Shown here piece after piece: positions 16,577 to 23,938 of a stretch of DNA of 64,000 nucleotides. The notes under the pieces were generated by a model. That model had not been told where the DNA came from. It worked only from the letters and a program-made list of their open reading frames with translations, and searched no databases. The first letter of the stretch is position 1. Each line of letters opens with the position of its first letter. The stretch comes from Alistipes shahii WAL 8301. GTDB taxonomy: Bacteria > Bacteroidota > Bacteroidia > Bacteroidales > Rikenellaceae. Both the position numbers and the translations under genes were made by a program. The stretch lies in assembly GCF_025145845.1 (NCBI RefSeq), contig NZ_CP102253.1, positions 2,914,001 through 2,978,000 on the forward strand, read 5' to 3'.

Positions 16577-17605
16577 ATGGCTAATAAACTCATTGTGGCT
16601 CCCGCACCCCACGTGCAGACGGCCCAGTCGACGACCCGGATCATGCGCGACGTCGTGATCGCGCTGATGCCCGCGCTGGTCGTGTCGACGGTGGTCTTCG
16701 GACTGGACGTGCTGCGCGTTACGGCCCTTTCCGTGGTGTCGTGCGTGGTGATCGAGTACCTGATTCAGAAATTCATGGTCCGCGGTGCGACTACCGTCGG
16801 CAACTGGTCGGCCGTGGTGACGGGCGTGCTGCTTGCCTTCAACCTTCCGGCGTCGATTCCCTGGTGGATCGTCGTGATGGGCGCCTTCGTGGCCATCGCC
16901 GTCGCCAAAATGACCTTCGGCGGCCTGGGCAAGAACCCCTTCAACCCCGCGCTGGTGGGACGCGTGTTCCTGCTGATCGCCTATCCGGTGCAGATGACCA
17001 CCTGGCCGCTGCCCGTGAACGGCTCGTTCGACGTTCTGTCGGGCGCCACGCCGCTGGCGGCCGTGAAGCAGGGGCTGGCGGGTCCCGGCGCCATCGGCGT
17101 GCAGGAGATGCTGCTGGGCAACATCCCCGGTTCGCTGGGCGAGGTGGCCGCTGCGGCCTTGCTGTGCGGATTCGTCTACCTGCTGTGGCGGCGCGTGATC
17201 ACGTGGCACATTCCCGTGACGGTGCTCGCGACGATGGCTGTGTTCGCCGGGGTGGTTGCGATGTGCTCCGTGTCGTTCGACGCGCTTCCGCAGGCTGCCG
17301 ACGGAACCTGTTCGGCCGGTTATAAACTGGGATACCTCTTCGGGACTGCGTGGAGGGCCGGTATATTCCATGTCCTTGCGGGCGGCGCGATGTTAGGTGC
17401 GATCTTCATGGCCACGGACTATTCGACCTCGCCGATGACCGTTCGGGGCGGCGTGATCTTCGCCGTGGGAATCGGACTGATCACCATGTGCATCCGTCTG
17501 TGGGGCGCTTATCCCGAGGGCATGTCGTTTGCGATCCTGATTATGAACGCCTGCGTGCCCCTGATCAACAAATATGTCAAACCCAAGCGCTTCGGCGTGA
17601 AATAA
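16577..17605 (+). CDS. rnfD: Rnf electron-transport complex subunit D
   Basis: A 342-residue integral membrane subunit with about nine helices, homologous to NqrB. The covalent FMN attachment motif is SGATPLAAVK (Thr), in a stretch preceded by NGSFDVL. The NPFNPALVGR segment is the conserved RnfD/NqrB signature. It is followed 14 nt downstream by rnfG, whose start has an unusually strong Shine-Dalgarno sequence. Confidence 0.95.
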   Translation: MANKLIVAPAPHVQTAQSTTRIMRDVVIALMPALVVSTVVFGLDVLRVTALSVVSCVVIEYLIQKFMVRGATTVGNWSAVVTGVLLAFNLPASIPWWIVVMGAFVAIAVAKMTFGGLGKNPFNPALVGRVFLLIAYPVQMTTWPLPVNGSFDVLSGATPLAAVKQGLAGPGAIGVQEMLLGNIPGSLGEVAAAALLCGFVYLLWRRVITWHIPVTVLATMAVFAGVVAMCSVSFDALPQAADGTCSAGYKLGYLFGTAWRAGIFHVLAGGAMLGAIFMATDYSTSPMTVRGGVIFAVGIGLITMCIRLWGAYPEGMSFAILIMNACVPLINKYVKPKRFGVK

Positions 17606-17606
17606 G

Positions 17607-17615
17607 AGGAGGTGA
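17607..17615 (+). promoter_or_regulatory. perfect Shine-Dalgarno sequence for rnfG
   Basis: AGGAGGTGA is fully complementary to the anti-Shine-Dalgarno end of 16S rRNA and lies 4 nt before the rnfG ATG. Bacteroidetes genes rarely carry such sites. Confidence 0.7.
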
Positions 17616-17619
17616 CAGC

Positions 17620-18282
17620 ATGAAAAGTACACTTTTGAACATGACGGCCGTCCTCTTCGGCATCACCCTCGTGGCTTCGGCCGGAGTGGGCTTCGTCAAT
17701 ATGATTACCGTGGAGCCGATCGCGGCGGCCAAGGAGGCCGCGACGCTGGCGGCCCTGAACGAGGTGCTTCCGGCGTTCGACGTCACGACGACCGAGGAGC
17801 TGACCATCGACGACATGCCGATCACGGTTTACACGGCGACGGCCGGGGGCAGCGTGAGCGGTTATGCCGTGCAGTCGATGACCAAGCAGGGCTTCGGCGG
17901 CGTGGTGCGCCTGATGGTGGGCTTCACGCCCGAGGGCGAAGTCGTGAACGTCAACGTGTTGGAGCAGACCGAGACTCCGGGTCTCGGTACCAAGATGGCC
18001 GACGAGGGCAACGTCCTGCTTGCGAGCGTCAAGGGACGGAAACTCGAATCGAAGAAGCTCGTCGACGGCAAGCTGGCTGTGACGAAGGATGGCGGCGACG
18101 TCGATGCGCTGACCGCCGCAACGATCTCGTCGCGCGCCTATGTAGACGCGATCAACCGCGCGTGGATGGCTTACAAGAGCGTGGCGACGGGCGAAGCCCC
18201 GACCGACACGGCGTCCGGAGCGACGGCCGCCGCCGGACAAACCAACGAGCCTGCGGCTCAGGAAGGAGGTCAAAATGAATAA
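17620..18282 (+). CDS. rnfG: Rnf electron-transport complex subunit G
   Basis: A 220-residue flavoprotein subunit. One N-terminal helix (residues 7-30) anchors an extracytoplasmic FMN-binding domain. The flavinylation motif is DALTAATISS, in which the second Thr is the expected FMN carrier; the usual Gly of SGAT is Ala. ETPGLGTKMAD is the conserved upstream motif. The last ~35 residues are an Ala/Thr/Gln/Glu-rich tail. It overlaps rnfE by 8 nt. The start at 17620 is fixed by the SD sequence. Confidence 0.93.
   Translation: MKSTLLNMTAVLFGITLVASAGVGFVNMITVEPIAAAKEAATLAALNEVLPAFDVTTTEELTIDDMPITVYTATAGGSVSGYAVQSMTKQGFGGVVRLMVGFTPEGEVVNVNVLEQTETPGLGTKMADEGNVLLASVKGRKLESKKLVDGKLAVTKDGGDVDALTAATISSRAYVDAINRAWMAYKSVATGEAPTDTASGATAAAGQTNEPAAQEGGQNE
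18263..18270 (+). promoter_or_regulatory. strong Shine-Dalgarno sequence for rnfE
   Basis: AAGGAGGT lies 4 nt before the rnfE ATG, within the last codons of rnfG. Confidence 0.65.
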
Positions 18283-18859
18283 ACTGCAAATTATATCGAG
18301 CGGCATCGTCAAGAACAACCCGACGTTCGTGCTGGTGCTGGGCATGTGCCCCACGCTGGGTACGACGACTTCGGCCGAAAACGGCATGGGCATGGGGCTG
18401 GCGACGATGGCCGTGCTGATCATGTCGAACCTTGTGATTTCGCTGATCAAGAACATCATTCCCGACAAGGTCCGCATCCCGGCGTTCATCGTCGTGATCG
18501 CCTCGTTCGTGACGATCATCCAGATGCTGATGCAGGCCTATGTGCCGGCGCTGTACGGAGCGCTGGGTGTCTTCATCCCGCTGATCGTGGTGAACTGCAT
18601 CATCCTCGGCCGCGCCGAGGCCTTCGCTTCGAAGAACTCCCCGCTGGATTCGATCCTCGACGGCGTGGGCATCGGCCTGGGCTTCACGCTGGCGCTGACT
18701 GTGATCGGCGCCGTGCGCGAGATCCTGGGCAGCGGCGCCATCTTCGGCGTCAACCTCGGCTTTGCGGACGTTGCGCCGCTGATCTTCGTGCTGGCCCCGG
18801 GGGCATTCCTGGTGCTGGGCTATCTGATGGTATTGTTTAACAAATTAGCCAAGAAATAG
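18275..18859 (+). CDS. rnfE: Rnf electron-transport complex subunit E
   Basis: A 194-residue membrane subunit with about six helices, related to NqrD. The conserved GIVKNNPTFVLVLGMCPTLGTTTSAENG includes the Cys proposed to bind the membrane-buried Fe centre shared with RnfA. VREILGSGAIFG is also conserved. It overlaps rnfG by 8 nt and is followed 2 nt later by rnfA. Confidence 0.95.
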   Translation: MNKLQIISSGIVKNNPTFVLVLGMCPTLGTTTSAENGMGMGLATMAVLIMSNLVISLIKNIIPDKVRIPAFIVVIASFVTIIQMLMQAYVPALYGALGVFIPLIVVNCIILGRAEAFASKNSPLDSILDGVGIGLGFTLALTVIGAVREILGSGAIFGVNLGFADVAPLIFVLAPGAFLVLGYLMVLFNKLAKK

Positions 18860-18861
18860 TT

Positions 18862-19440
18862 ATGGAGCTTTCCTATTTTGCAATCATCATCGGCGCCATC
18901 TTCGTCAACAACGTCGTGCTGGCGCAGTTCCTCGGCATCTGCCCCTTTCTGGGCGTGTCGTCGAAAGTCGAGACTTCGCTGGGTATGGGAGCTGCCGTAA
19001 CCTTCGTGATGGCCATTGCGGCCGTCGTGGCGTGGCTGATTCAGACCTATGTGCTCGTGCCGCTGGACATCGTCTATATGCAGACGATCGTCTTCATCCT
19101 CGTGATTGCGGCCCTCGTGCAGATGGTCGAGATCATGCTCAAGAAGCTCTCGCCGTCGCTCTATCAGGCGTTGGGCATCTTCCTGCCCCTGATCACCACT
19201 AACTGCGCCGTGCTGGGCGTCGCGATCCTGATGATCCAGAAGGAGTTCAACCTGTTGCAGAGCGTCACTTATTCGGTGGCCACGGCCCTCGGTTTCGCCC
19301 TCGCGCTGGTGCTCTTCGCAGGTATCCGCGAGCGTCTCGATTTCGAGGACGTGCCCAAGGCGTTCAAGGGCATTCCCATCGCGCTGATCACGGCCGGGAT
19401 TCTGGCCATGGCGTTTATGGGATTCTCCGGTCTGGTTTGA
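18862..19440 (+). CDS. rnfA: Rnf electron-transport complex subunit A
   Basis: A 192-residue membrane subunit with about six helices, related to NqrE. It contains NNVVLAQFLGICPFLGVSSK with the Cys partner of RnfE, and LGIFLPLITTNCAVLGVA. This is the last gene of the operon in the usual Bacteroidetes order rseC-B-C-D-G-E-A. The accessory region begins immediately after it. Confidence 0.95.
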   Translation: MELSYFAIIIGAIFVNNVVLAQFLGICPFLGVSSKVETSLGMGAAVTFVMAIAAVVAWLIQTYVLVPLDIVYMQTIVFILVIAALVQMVEIMLKKLSPSLYQALGIFLPLITTNCAVLGVAILMIQKEFNLLQSVTYSVATALGFALALVLFAGIRERLDFEDVPKAFKGIPIALITAGILAMAFMGFSGLV

Positions 19441-19477
19441 TTTCCGATTTGTAAGCGGCTATTTCCGCACATCCCTC

Positions 19478-19517
19478 GAACGGGGCGAATGGAATGTACT
19501 TGAGGTACTACCCATTC
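19478..19517 (-). repeat. left ~40-bp hairpin element (matches 63142-63180 in inverted orientation)
   Basis: This sits 38 nt after rnfA. Its centre is palindromic: CGAATGG (19486-19492) and CCATTCG (19512-19518) flank paired GTAC boxes. Read on the minus strand it aligns with the plus strand of 63142-63180 at 33 of 40 positions with one gap, including a shared CGCCCCGTTC end. It may mark the edge of the accessory block or be a dispersed intergenic element and the end of the rnf transcript. An outer CTCG/CGAG pair (19475-19478 and 19524-19527) could extend the stem. Confidence 0.6.
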
Positions 19518-19620
19518 GTTTCCCGAGAGGAGAAAATGGGTGTAAATATTAAATATTCAGCGATTTAATCTTTGCACAGGGTTTCTTCTTCGAGGGATTC
19601 CAAGCATAATAAGGTAATTC

Positions 19621-19662
19621 CAGACGAGGTTACGGTTTCCAGATCGTTACCTCGTCTGTTTT
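19621..19662 (+). terminator. hairpin with short T run upstream of the integrase
   Basis: A 14-bp stem, CAGACGAGGTTACG (19621-19634) with CGTTACCTCGTCTG (19645-19658), has one mismatch and a 10-nt loop, and is followed by TTTT. It could terminate the rnf transcript or protect integrase expression. The rest of the 326-nt gap (19441-19766) shows no gene or tRNA. Confidence 0.65.
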
Positions 19663-19766
19663 GCTGTATTTTGCATAAAATATTCGTTTGCAATTTCTTG
19701 CATCGCGCTTCATCTTGACAGACAACTCTGAGGAAATTAGTTTTAACCCCCAAATTTCATCGGAGT

Positions 19767-21038
19767 ATGCGCAGTACATTCAAGGTTCTGTTCTACCTCA
19801 AAAAGGACAAACACAAAGTTCAGCCGGTTGTTCCCGTCATGGGCCGTATTACCGTCAACGGTACGATCTCCCAGTTCAGCGCCAAACTTAGCGTTCCTCC
19901 CCATCTGTGGGAGGTGAAGGGCGGTCGCGCCAAAGGCAAAAGCCTCGAAGCCGACCGTATCAACCGCTATCTGGATAATATTCGTATCCAGATCGGAAAG
20001 CATTACCAGTCTATCTGCGACCGTGACGGATATGTTTCCGCCGATAAGGTGAAGAACGCCTATCTGGGTTTCAGTAAAAGGTATAAACTGTTACTGGAGT
20101 TATGCGATGAATTCTGCAAAGAGTACAAGAACCGTATAGATGTGGACCGTACTATCCATTCCTTATTCCGTTATCAAACGCTACGACGCGATTTGAGTCT
20201 TTTCATCTGTCAGGACTATAAAGTCAAGGATATACCCCTTGTGGAACTGGATCAGTCTTTTGCAGAGAAGTTTGCCGCCTATCTGAAACATGTCAGGGGC
20301 CTTGCCGACACGACGATCAGCGTTGAGATCAAATCACTGAAGCATATCGTCAAGAAAGCGTTTAACGACGGGCAAATGGAGAAGAATCCGTTTGCCTATT
20401 ACTACTACTTTGCCGACCAGCCGGAAATTGAATATCTCACCGAAGAAGAAATCAATAAACTAATTATCGGCAAAGTCAAGCAGCAGCGTCAGGATCGGAC
20501 ACGGGATATGTTTCTGTTCTGTTGTTTTACGGGCCTGTCCTATGCCGATCTGGCCAAACTGAGTTATGAGGAGTTGAAACAAACTCCGAACGGAGCATGG
20601 TGGATTAGCAGTATCCGTCAGAAAACGAAAGTACCGTTTACGGTAAAACTACTTCCGGTTGCGAAAGCTATTCTTGAAAAGTATCGTATTCCTGCCAACC
20701 GATTCAACCGGCTCTTTCCCGAGAATCCGGGAAAGGTTTTTCCGGTAGCTTCATTGAAATCCTCGGATGTCTGCCTGAAACATATCGCCAGACAATGCGA
20801 AATTACCAAGAATCTGAAATTCCACATGGCGAGACATACCTTTGCAACGACGGTCTCCTTGATGAACGGCATTCCGCTGGAAACAGTGTCAAAAATGTTG
20901 GGACACAAATATACGACCACGACTCAGATTTATGCCAAGGTGACAAACCAAATGATAGATAATGCGATAAGCCGAATAGAGGACCAAATTGGCGAACGGT
21001 TCCAATGTCCAACTCTGAAAGAAGAGAGCGACGGCTAA
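19767..21038 (+). CDS. int: tyrosine recombinase of the Bacteroides conjugative/mobilisable element type
   Basis: A 423-residue integrase with an N-terminal arm-binding domain (residues 1-90), a SAM-like core-binding domain (about 100-205) and a catalytic domain. Catalytic residues are K286 (RQKTK), H353 and R356 (HMARH), H380 (LGHKYTTTTQIY) and Tyr389. The position of Arg I reads FTGLSYADL, with Ser258, the same substitution known from IntDOT of CTnDOT. The gene is intact and lower in GC than its neighbours. It points away from rnfA into the island. I infer it mediated insertion of at least the 19.5-22.2 kb remnant. Confidence 0.92.
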   Translation: MRSTFKVLFYLKKDKHKVQPVVPVMGRITVNGTISQFSAKLSVPPHLWEVKGGRAKGKSLEADRINRYLDNIRIQIGKHYQSICDRDGYVSADKVKNAYLGFSKRYKLLLELCDEFCKEYKNRIDVDRTIHSLFRYQTLRRDLSLFICQDYKVKDIPLVELDQSFAEKFAAYLKHVRGLADTTISVEIKSLKHIVKKAFNDGQMEKNPFAYYYYFADQPEIEYLTEEEINKLIIGKVKQQRQDRTRDMFLFCCFTGLSYADLAKLSYEELKQTPNGAWWISSIRQKTKVPFTVKLLPVAKAILEKYRIPANRFNRLFPENPGKVFPVASLKSSDVCLKHIARQCEITKNLKFHMARHTFATTVSLMNGIPLETVSKMLGHKYTTTTQIYAKVTNQMIDNAISRIEDQIGERFQCPTLKEESDG

Positions 21039-21143
21039 TCCGAAAGACATCGGCGGAAAAGGCGACATTCTGCGGTTCGGATGCCAGTCGCTTCGCTACG
21101 TCCATATCAGAAACCCAAAGTAATCGCTTATCGCATTGTCTGT

Positions 21144-21661
21144 TTAAAATAGTCGTCTGTTGTTCTTCTTCTCGTGGAGATAATTCAACTCGTCGCTGTA
21201 AATTCCGATTACAAAGCGCAGCATATTGTCGACCAAAGCTGTAAGCCTTGTATTCTCATTCCCAATAAGTGGAGGATTGCCGATACTTTGTACTTGGTTG
21301 CCGCACTGATATAGATCGCCGAACGGTTACGGCAGTCCGCCGGGGCAAAGAACGTGCGTTCGAAATCCGGCAGCGGAATCTTTTTGCGACGGAATCCGGC
21401 CAGCTCCTTTACGTCACTCGTTTGGGTATTGGCGTCTGTCCTTTCAGCAGTCGGAGCCGATGCTCCGGATACCGTTTCCGATGTCTTTCCCTCGGGAGCG
21501 TCCGTATTTTCCGCTTCCGGTTCGGGAATCCGGCGGATGACTTTCGAATCCAAAGGGGCCTGTCCGGCGATCATCTGACGCATCAATTCTTCGTCGACTT
21601 CGATACGGGGACGCTTCGATGGTTTTGTTGCGAGGTTGTCGGTTTCTTTTAATGAATCCAT
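21144..21661 (-). pseudogene. DUF3408 mobilisation protein gene, broken by a frameshift
   Basis: The first ~130 residues (MDSLKETDNLATKPSKRPR..., with a Thr/Glu/Ala-rich linker, then AIYISAATKYKVSAILHLLG) read in one frame to about 21264. There the frame changes. As read, translation ends early at 21209 after a non-family tail. Shifting by one base restores a plausible C-terminus (NENTRLTALVDNMLRF, then IYSDELNYLHEKKNNRRLF) ending at TAA 21144-21146, which fits the ribbon-helix-helix-like end of DUF3408 (TraB-type) proteins of Bacteroides conjugative elements. A single-base deletion or insertion (or sequencing error) explains this. It is opposite in direction to the integrase. Confidence 0.7.
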
Positions 21662-21991
21662 GGTACAATGTTTTTAAGATTGAACGTTCGCTTTATGCTT
21701 GTAAAGCGTGTGTGTCTGGTTTTATGGTTTAAACCATTCAAAATACCATTTTCTGCTTCACGCAGTTTATATCGGAATAATGAACGGAACAAGAAAACCT
21801 ACCTTTCATGATGCAGGATACCACCGACTGAAATACCTCGGTTTTGATGTCCGGCCACGACCGCTCCAGTCCGCACCTAGAGCTTGTTTTGGCGCCCGGA
21901 CGGTTGTAATATTGCAACCGGGAAAGACCCGTCCTCGAAAGCCGTAGCGGAGGTTTTTCAAAGTTTTCACAAAAAATTTCCGCCGCGGATT

Positions 21992-22027
21992 TTTGTTATC
22001 GCCAGATAACAGCGAGCTGTACCTTTG
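21992..22027 (+). promoter_or_regulatory. orphan rightward promoter in the element remnant
   Basis: TACCTTTG (22020-22027) matches the -7 consensus, and TTTG (21992-21995) lies 24 nt upstream. No gene follows on this strand before the leftward DUF4091 gene, suggesting that a rightward mobilisation gene was deleted. Confidence 0.45.
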
Positions 22028-22059
22028 TATGCCGAAAAACTTTTCGGCATACGAAAGGT
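22021..22059. repeat. long perfect-core inverted repeat
   Basis: A 12-bp perfect stem GTATGCCGAAAA / TTTTCGGCATAC (22027-22052, 2-nt loop) extends by six further pairs (ACCTTT / AAAGGT) across a one-base bulge. No T run follows. Confidence 0.7.
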
Positions 22060-22196
22060 GCTCGCTCTGCGAGGCCGGGATCGCTCCCGAGTCGAACGCC
22101 TTTTTAACCGATGTCATGAATACCGACCGAAAACTGACAAACGGGATTATTTTATCTGCTGAACTGAATCAGAGATTGACTGCTTGAATATTCCGA

Positions 22197-23918
22197 TTAA
22201 TGCATGTCTTCCAAAAAATCCAATATTTCCCGGCGAATCTGCCGGAATCTGGACACTGACGTGTCGTACCGGTCGAAATCGAATATGATTGCATTGACGA
22301 AAGCCTGCGCACGGATTGAATCCCGGGCCTCAACCATTTTCAGTAGGTCGTAGTCGCGAATGCCGTCACGCATGGCAGTCAGCCGGATCGAAGGATAGAG
22401 TTTCCGGTAACCGGGGTAGACGATATGCGAGTCACCGCCGGGCCAGTCATTGGCGGGGGCGGAAACATCCCCGAAAGGATCGCCGTTCGCTCCCCATGCA
22501 TTGAAGCCCCAGTGAAGGTATCCCGGAGAGCCGTATTTGTAGTTTATCCAATGCAGCAGGCGTGTCTTAATGAGCGGCAGTGTTACGTAACGGTTTGCGA
22601 AATTCCCCCGGGGATACATGCAAGTGTAAAACCAGCAACTATGTCCGGCAGGCATTGTCCGATAGATTTCCCAAGCGAATTCGTCGAGTTGCGGCACCAG
22701 AATGTCGATCAGCGCCGGGTCGTAGGACGAAGAGCGGTAAGCTTCGATGATTCGGATATCGGGGGCAGCCTGTTTTACCTGGTGGGCCAATCCTTCCCAG
22801 GAGGTCTTATTTTCGTCGAGCGGTTCGTCGGCAATGTGTTGTGTGTAGATGTCAAGCCAGCTGCGGCCGCTTCCGTCATTGATCGTTTTGGAACGCAAGT
22901 GTTCCTGCAGAGCCGGGAAATACGCTGCGATGTATTGTTGCACGCGCGGGTCGTCATAAGGCAGACGCTGGTAAACATAGGAGCCCTCGCCGTCGGGGAC
23001 CGGTACGTTGGCCCAGAAAGGATCGGTCCATCCGTTGTGGGATCGCTTGGCGAAATGGTTGGCCTCGATCAGCCGTACGTCGGCATGTCGGAGCAGGAAT
23101 TCGATCGTTTTGTCCATCCGTGAGAAATCGAACGTCAGTCCTTTGCCATCGGCTGTCGGAACCGGCGTTCCCGTTTCGTAGAGCAACCAGACGTTCTGAC
23201 CATAGGCCGAGGCGGTTTCGACGAGCTGCCGCATACATTCCCAATAGGCCGGTGAATCGTCCTCCACGTATTCGTTGTCGTTCATAAAAGAGAATTTATC
23301 GGGGAAATACCAGTTGGTAACCAATAACGACTGCTTGGGAAGCGTGACCGGATAAACTTGTATGGTGAATTGTCGGTCGGCAACGATCCGTTTTCCGTTC
23401 TTTAGCCCGGAAATGCGTACCGATCCTTCGTAAAGCCCCGCTTCGGCATCGGCCGGAATCGGAATGTCCAACCAGAGAGAAGCGGTCCCGCCTGCGGCGA
23501 TAGATACGGTGGTGTCGGTCAGAATGGGATCGGGATATTCTCCGGACGGTGATTGCAGGGCGTCGGGGGCCGCCGGCACGTAGGCGTGGGAAGCCTGTAC
23601 GTTCCGGACCCAGCCCAGAACGGCTTTGTCGAGCGAAGCTCCCTGCTTTGTTTTGAGACTCCGGAGGACAGGATTCATTGCCGCGACGGAGTCGTCTGCG
23701 GAGATAACGAATTGCAGAACGGCGTTCTCGCCGCGGGCCACGCGGACGGTATCGTCCCCGGCAGGAGGGCAAACGATTCCGGGAAGAACATTGGTCAAAG
23801 GATCGATGACGCGGATCGTGAGTCCGCTTTCACTACAGGCTACCGGTAGCAGCAGGAGTGCAGGGCAAAGAGTCCGGATCGTCCGGTTGACGAGAAGTCG
23901 GAGCGGGGAAATGTTCAT
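22197..23918 (-). CDS. DUF4091-type secreted glycoside-hydrolase-like lipoprotein
   Basis: A 573-residue predicted lipoprotein. Start ATG is the complement of 23916-23918 (MNISPLRLLVNRTIRTLCP), with a signal peptide ending LLLLPVACSES, where Cys is the lipidation site. Residues 40-220 form a beta-sandwich-like N-terminal part. The rest looks like a TIM-barrel-like domain ending in DUF4091, with YTQHIADEPLDENK, LDEFAWEIYRT and WGFNAWGANGDPFGD, then SIRLTAMRDGIRDYDLLKMV. Family members occur in PULs and some are glycosidases; activity here is unknown. It is the last gene of the leftward PUL unit, 20 nt after GH127, and borders the mobile remnant. Confidence 0.8.
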   Translation of the reverse strand: MNISPLRLLVNRTIRTLCPALLLLPVACSESGLTIRVIDPLTNVLPGIVCPPAGDDTVRVARGENAVLQFVISADDSVAAMNPVLRSLKTKQGASLDKAVLGWVRNVQASHAYVPAAPDALQSPSGEYPDPILTDTTVSIAAGGTASLWLDIPIPADAEAGLYEGSVRISGLKNGKRIVADRQFTIQVYPVTLPKQSLLVTNWYFPDKFSFMNDNEYVEDDSPAYWECMRQLVETASAYGQNVWLLYETGTPVPTADGKGLTFDFSRMDKTIEFLLRHADVRLIEANHFAKRSHNGWTDPFWANVPVPDGEGSYVYQRLPYDDPRVQQYIAAYFPALQEHLRSKTINDGSGRSWLDIYTQHIADEPLDENKTSWEGLAHQVKQAAPDIRIIEAYRSSSYDPALIDILVPQLDEFAWEIYRTMPAGHSCWFYTCMYPRGNFANRYVTLPLIKTRLLHWINYKYGSPGYLHWGFNAWGANGDPFGDVSAPANDWPGGDSHIVYPGYRKLYPSIRLTAMRDGIRDYDLLKMVEARDSIRAQAFVNAIIFDFDRYDTSVSRFRQIRREILDFLEDMH

Positions 23919-23938
23919 TTCGGGTTCGGTTTGAATTC

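Larger units (their letters stand above)
21662..22196. other. gene-free remnant of a mobilisation region (oriT-like)
   Basis: This 535-nt stretch contains no credible gene. It has a near-perfect inverted repeat CGGTTGTAATATTGCAACCG (21901-21920), a GC-rich segment, a promoter-like element at 21992-22027 and a long hairpin at 22021-22059. In Bacteroidales elements the spacer upstream of DUF3408-type genes and before mob genes commonly carries oriT; the mob genes themselves are absent here. Assignment as oriT is inference. Confidence 0.45.

Noticed and set aside
19441..19766. A tRNA gene as attachment site for the integrase
   Set aside because: No cloverleaf, no GTTC-type T-arm and no CCA end could be found; the gap has only hairpins.
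22027..22052. Rho-independent terminator at the long hairpin of the remnant
   Set aside because: No T run follows on either strand, and a -7 box overlaps the start of the stem; a role in mobilisation is more likely.
21806..22117. A minus-strand open frame of about 100 codons in the mobilisation remnant
   Set aside because: It runs through the inverted repeats and the promoter-like element, and its translation shows no family features; it is better read as oriT-type non-coding DNA.
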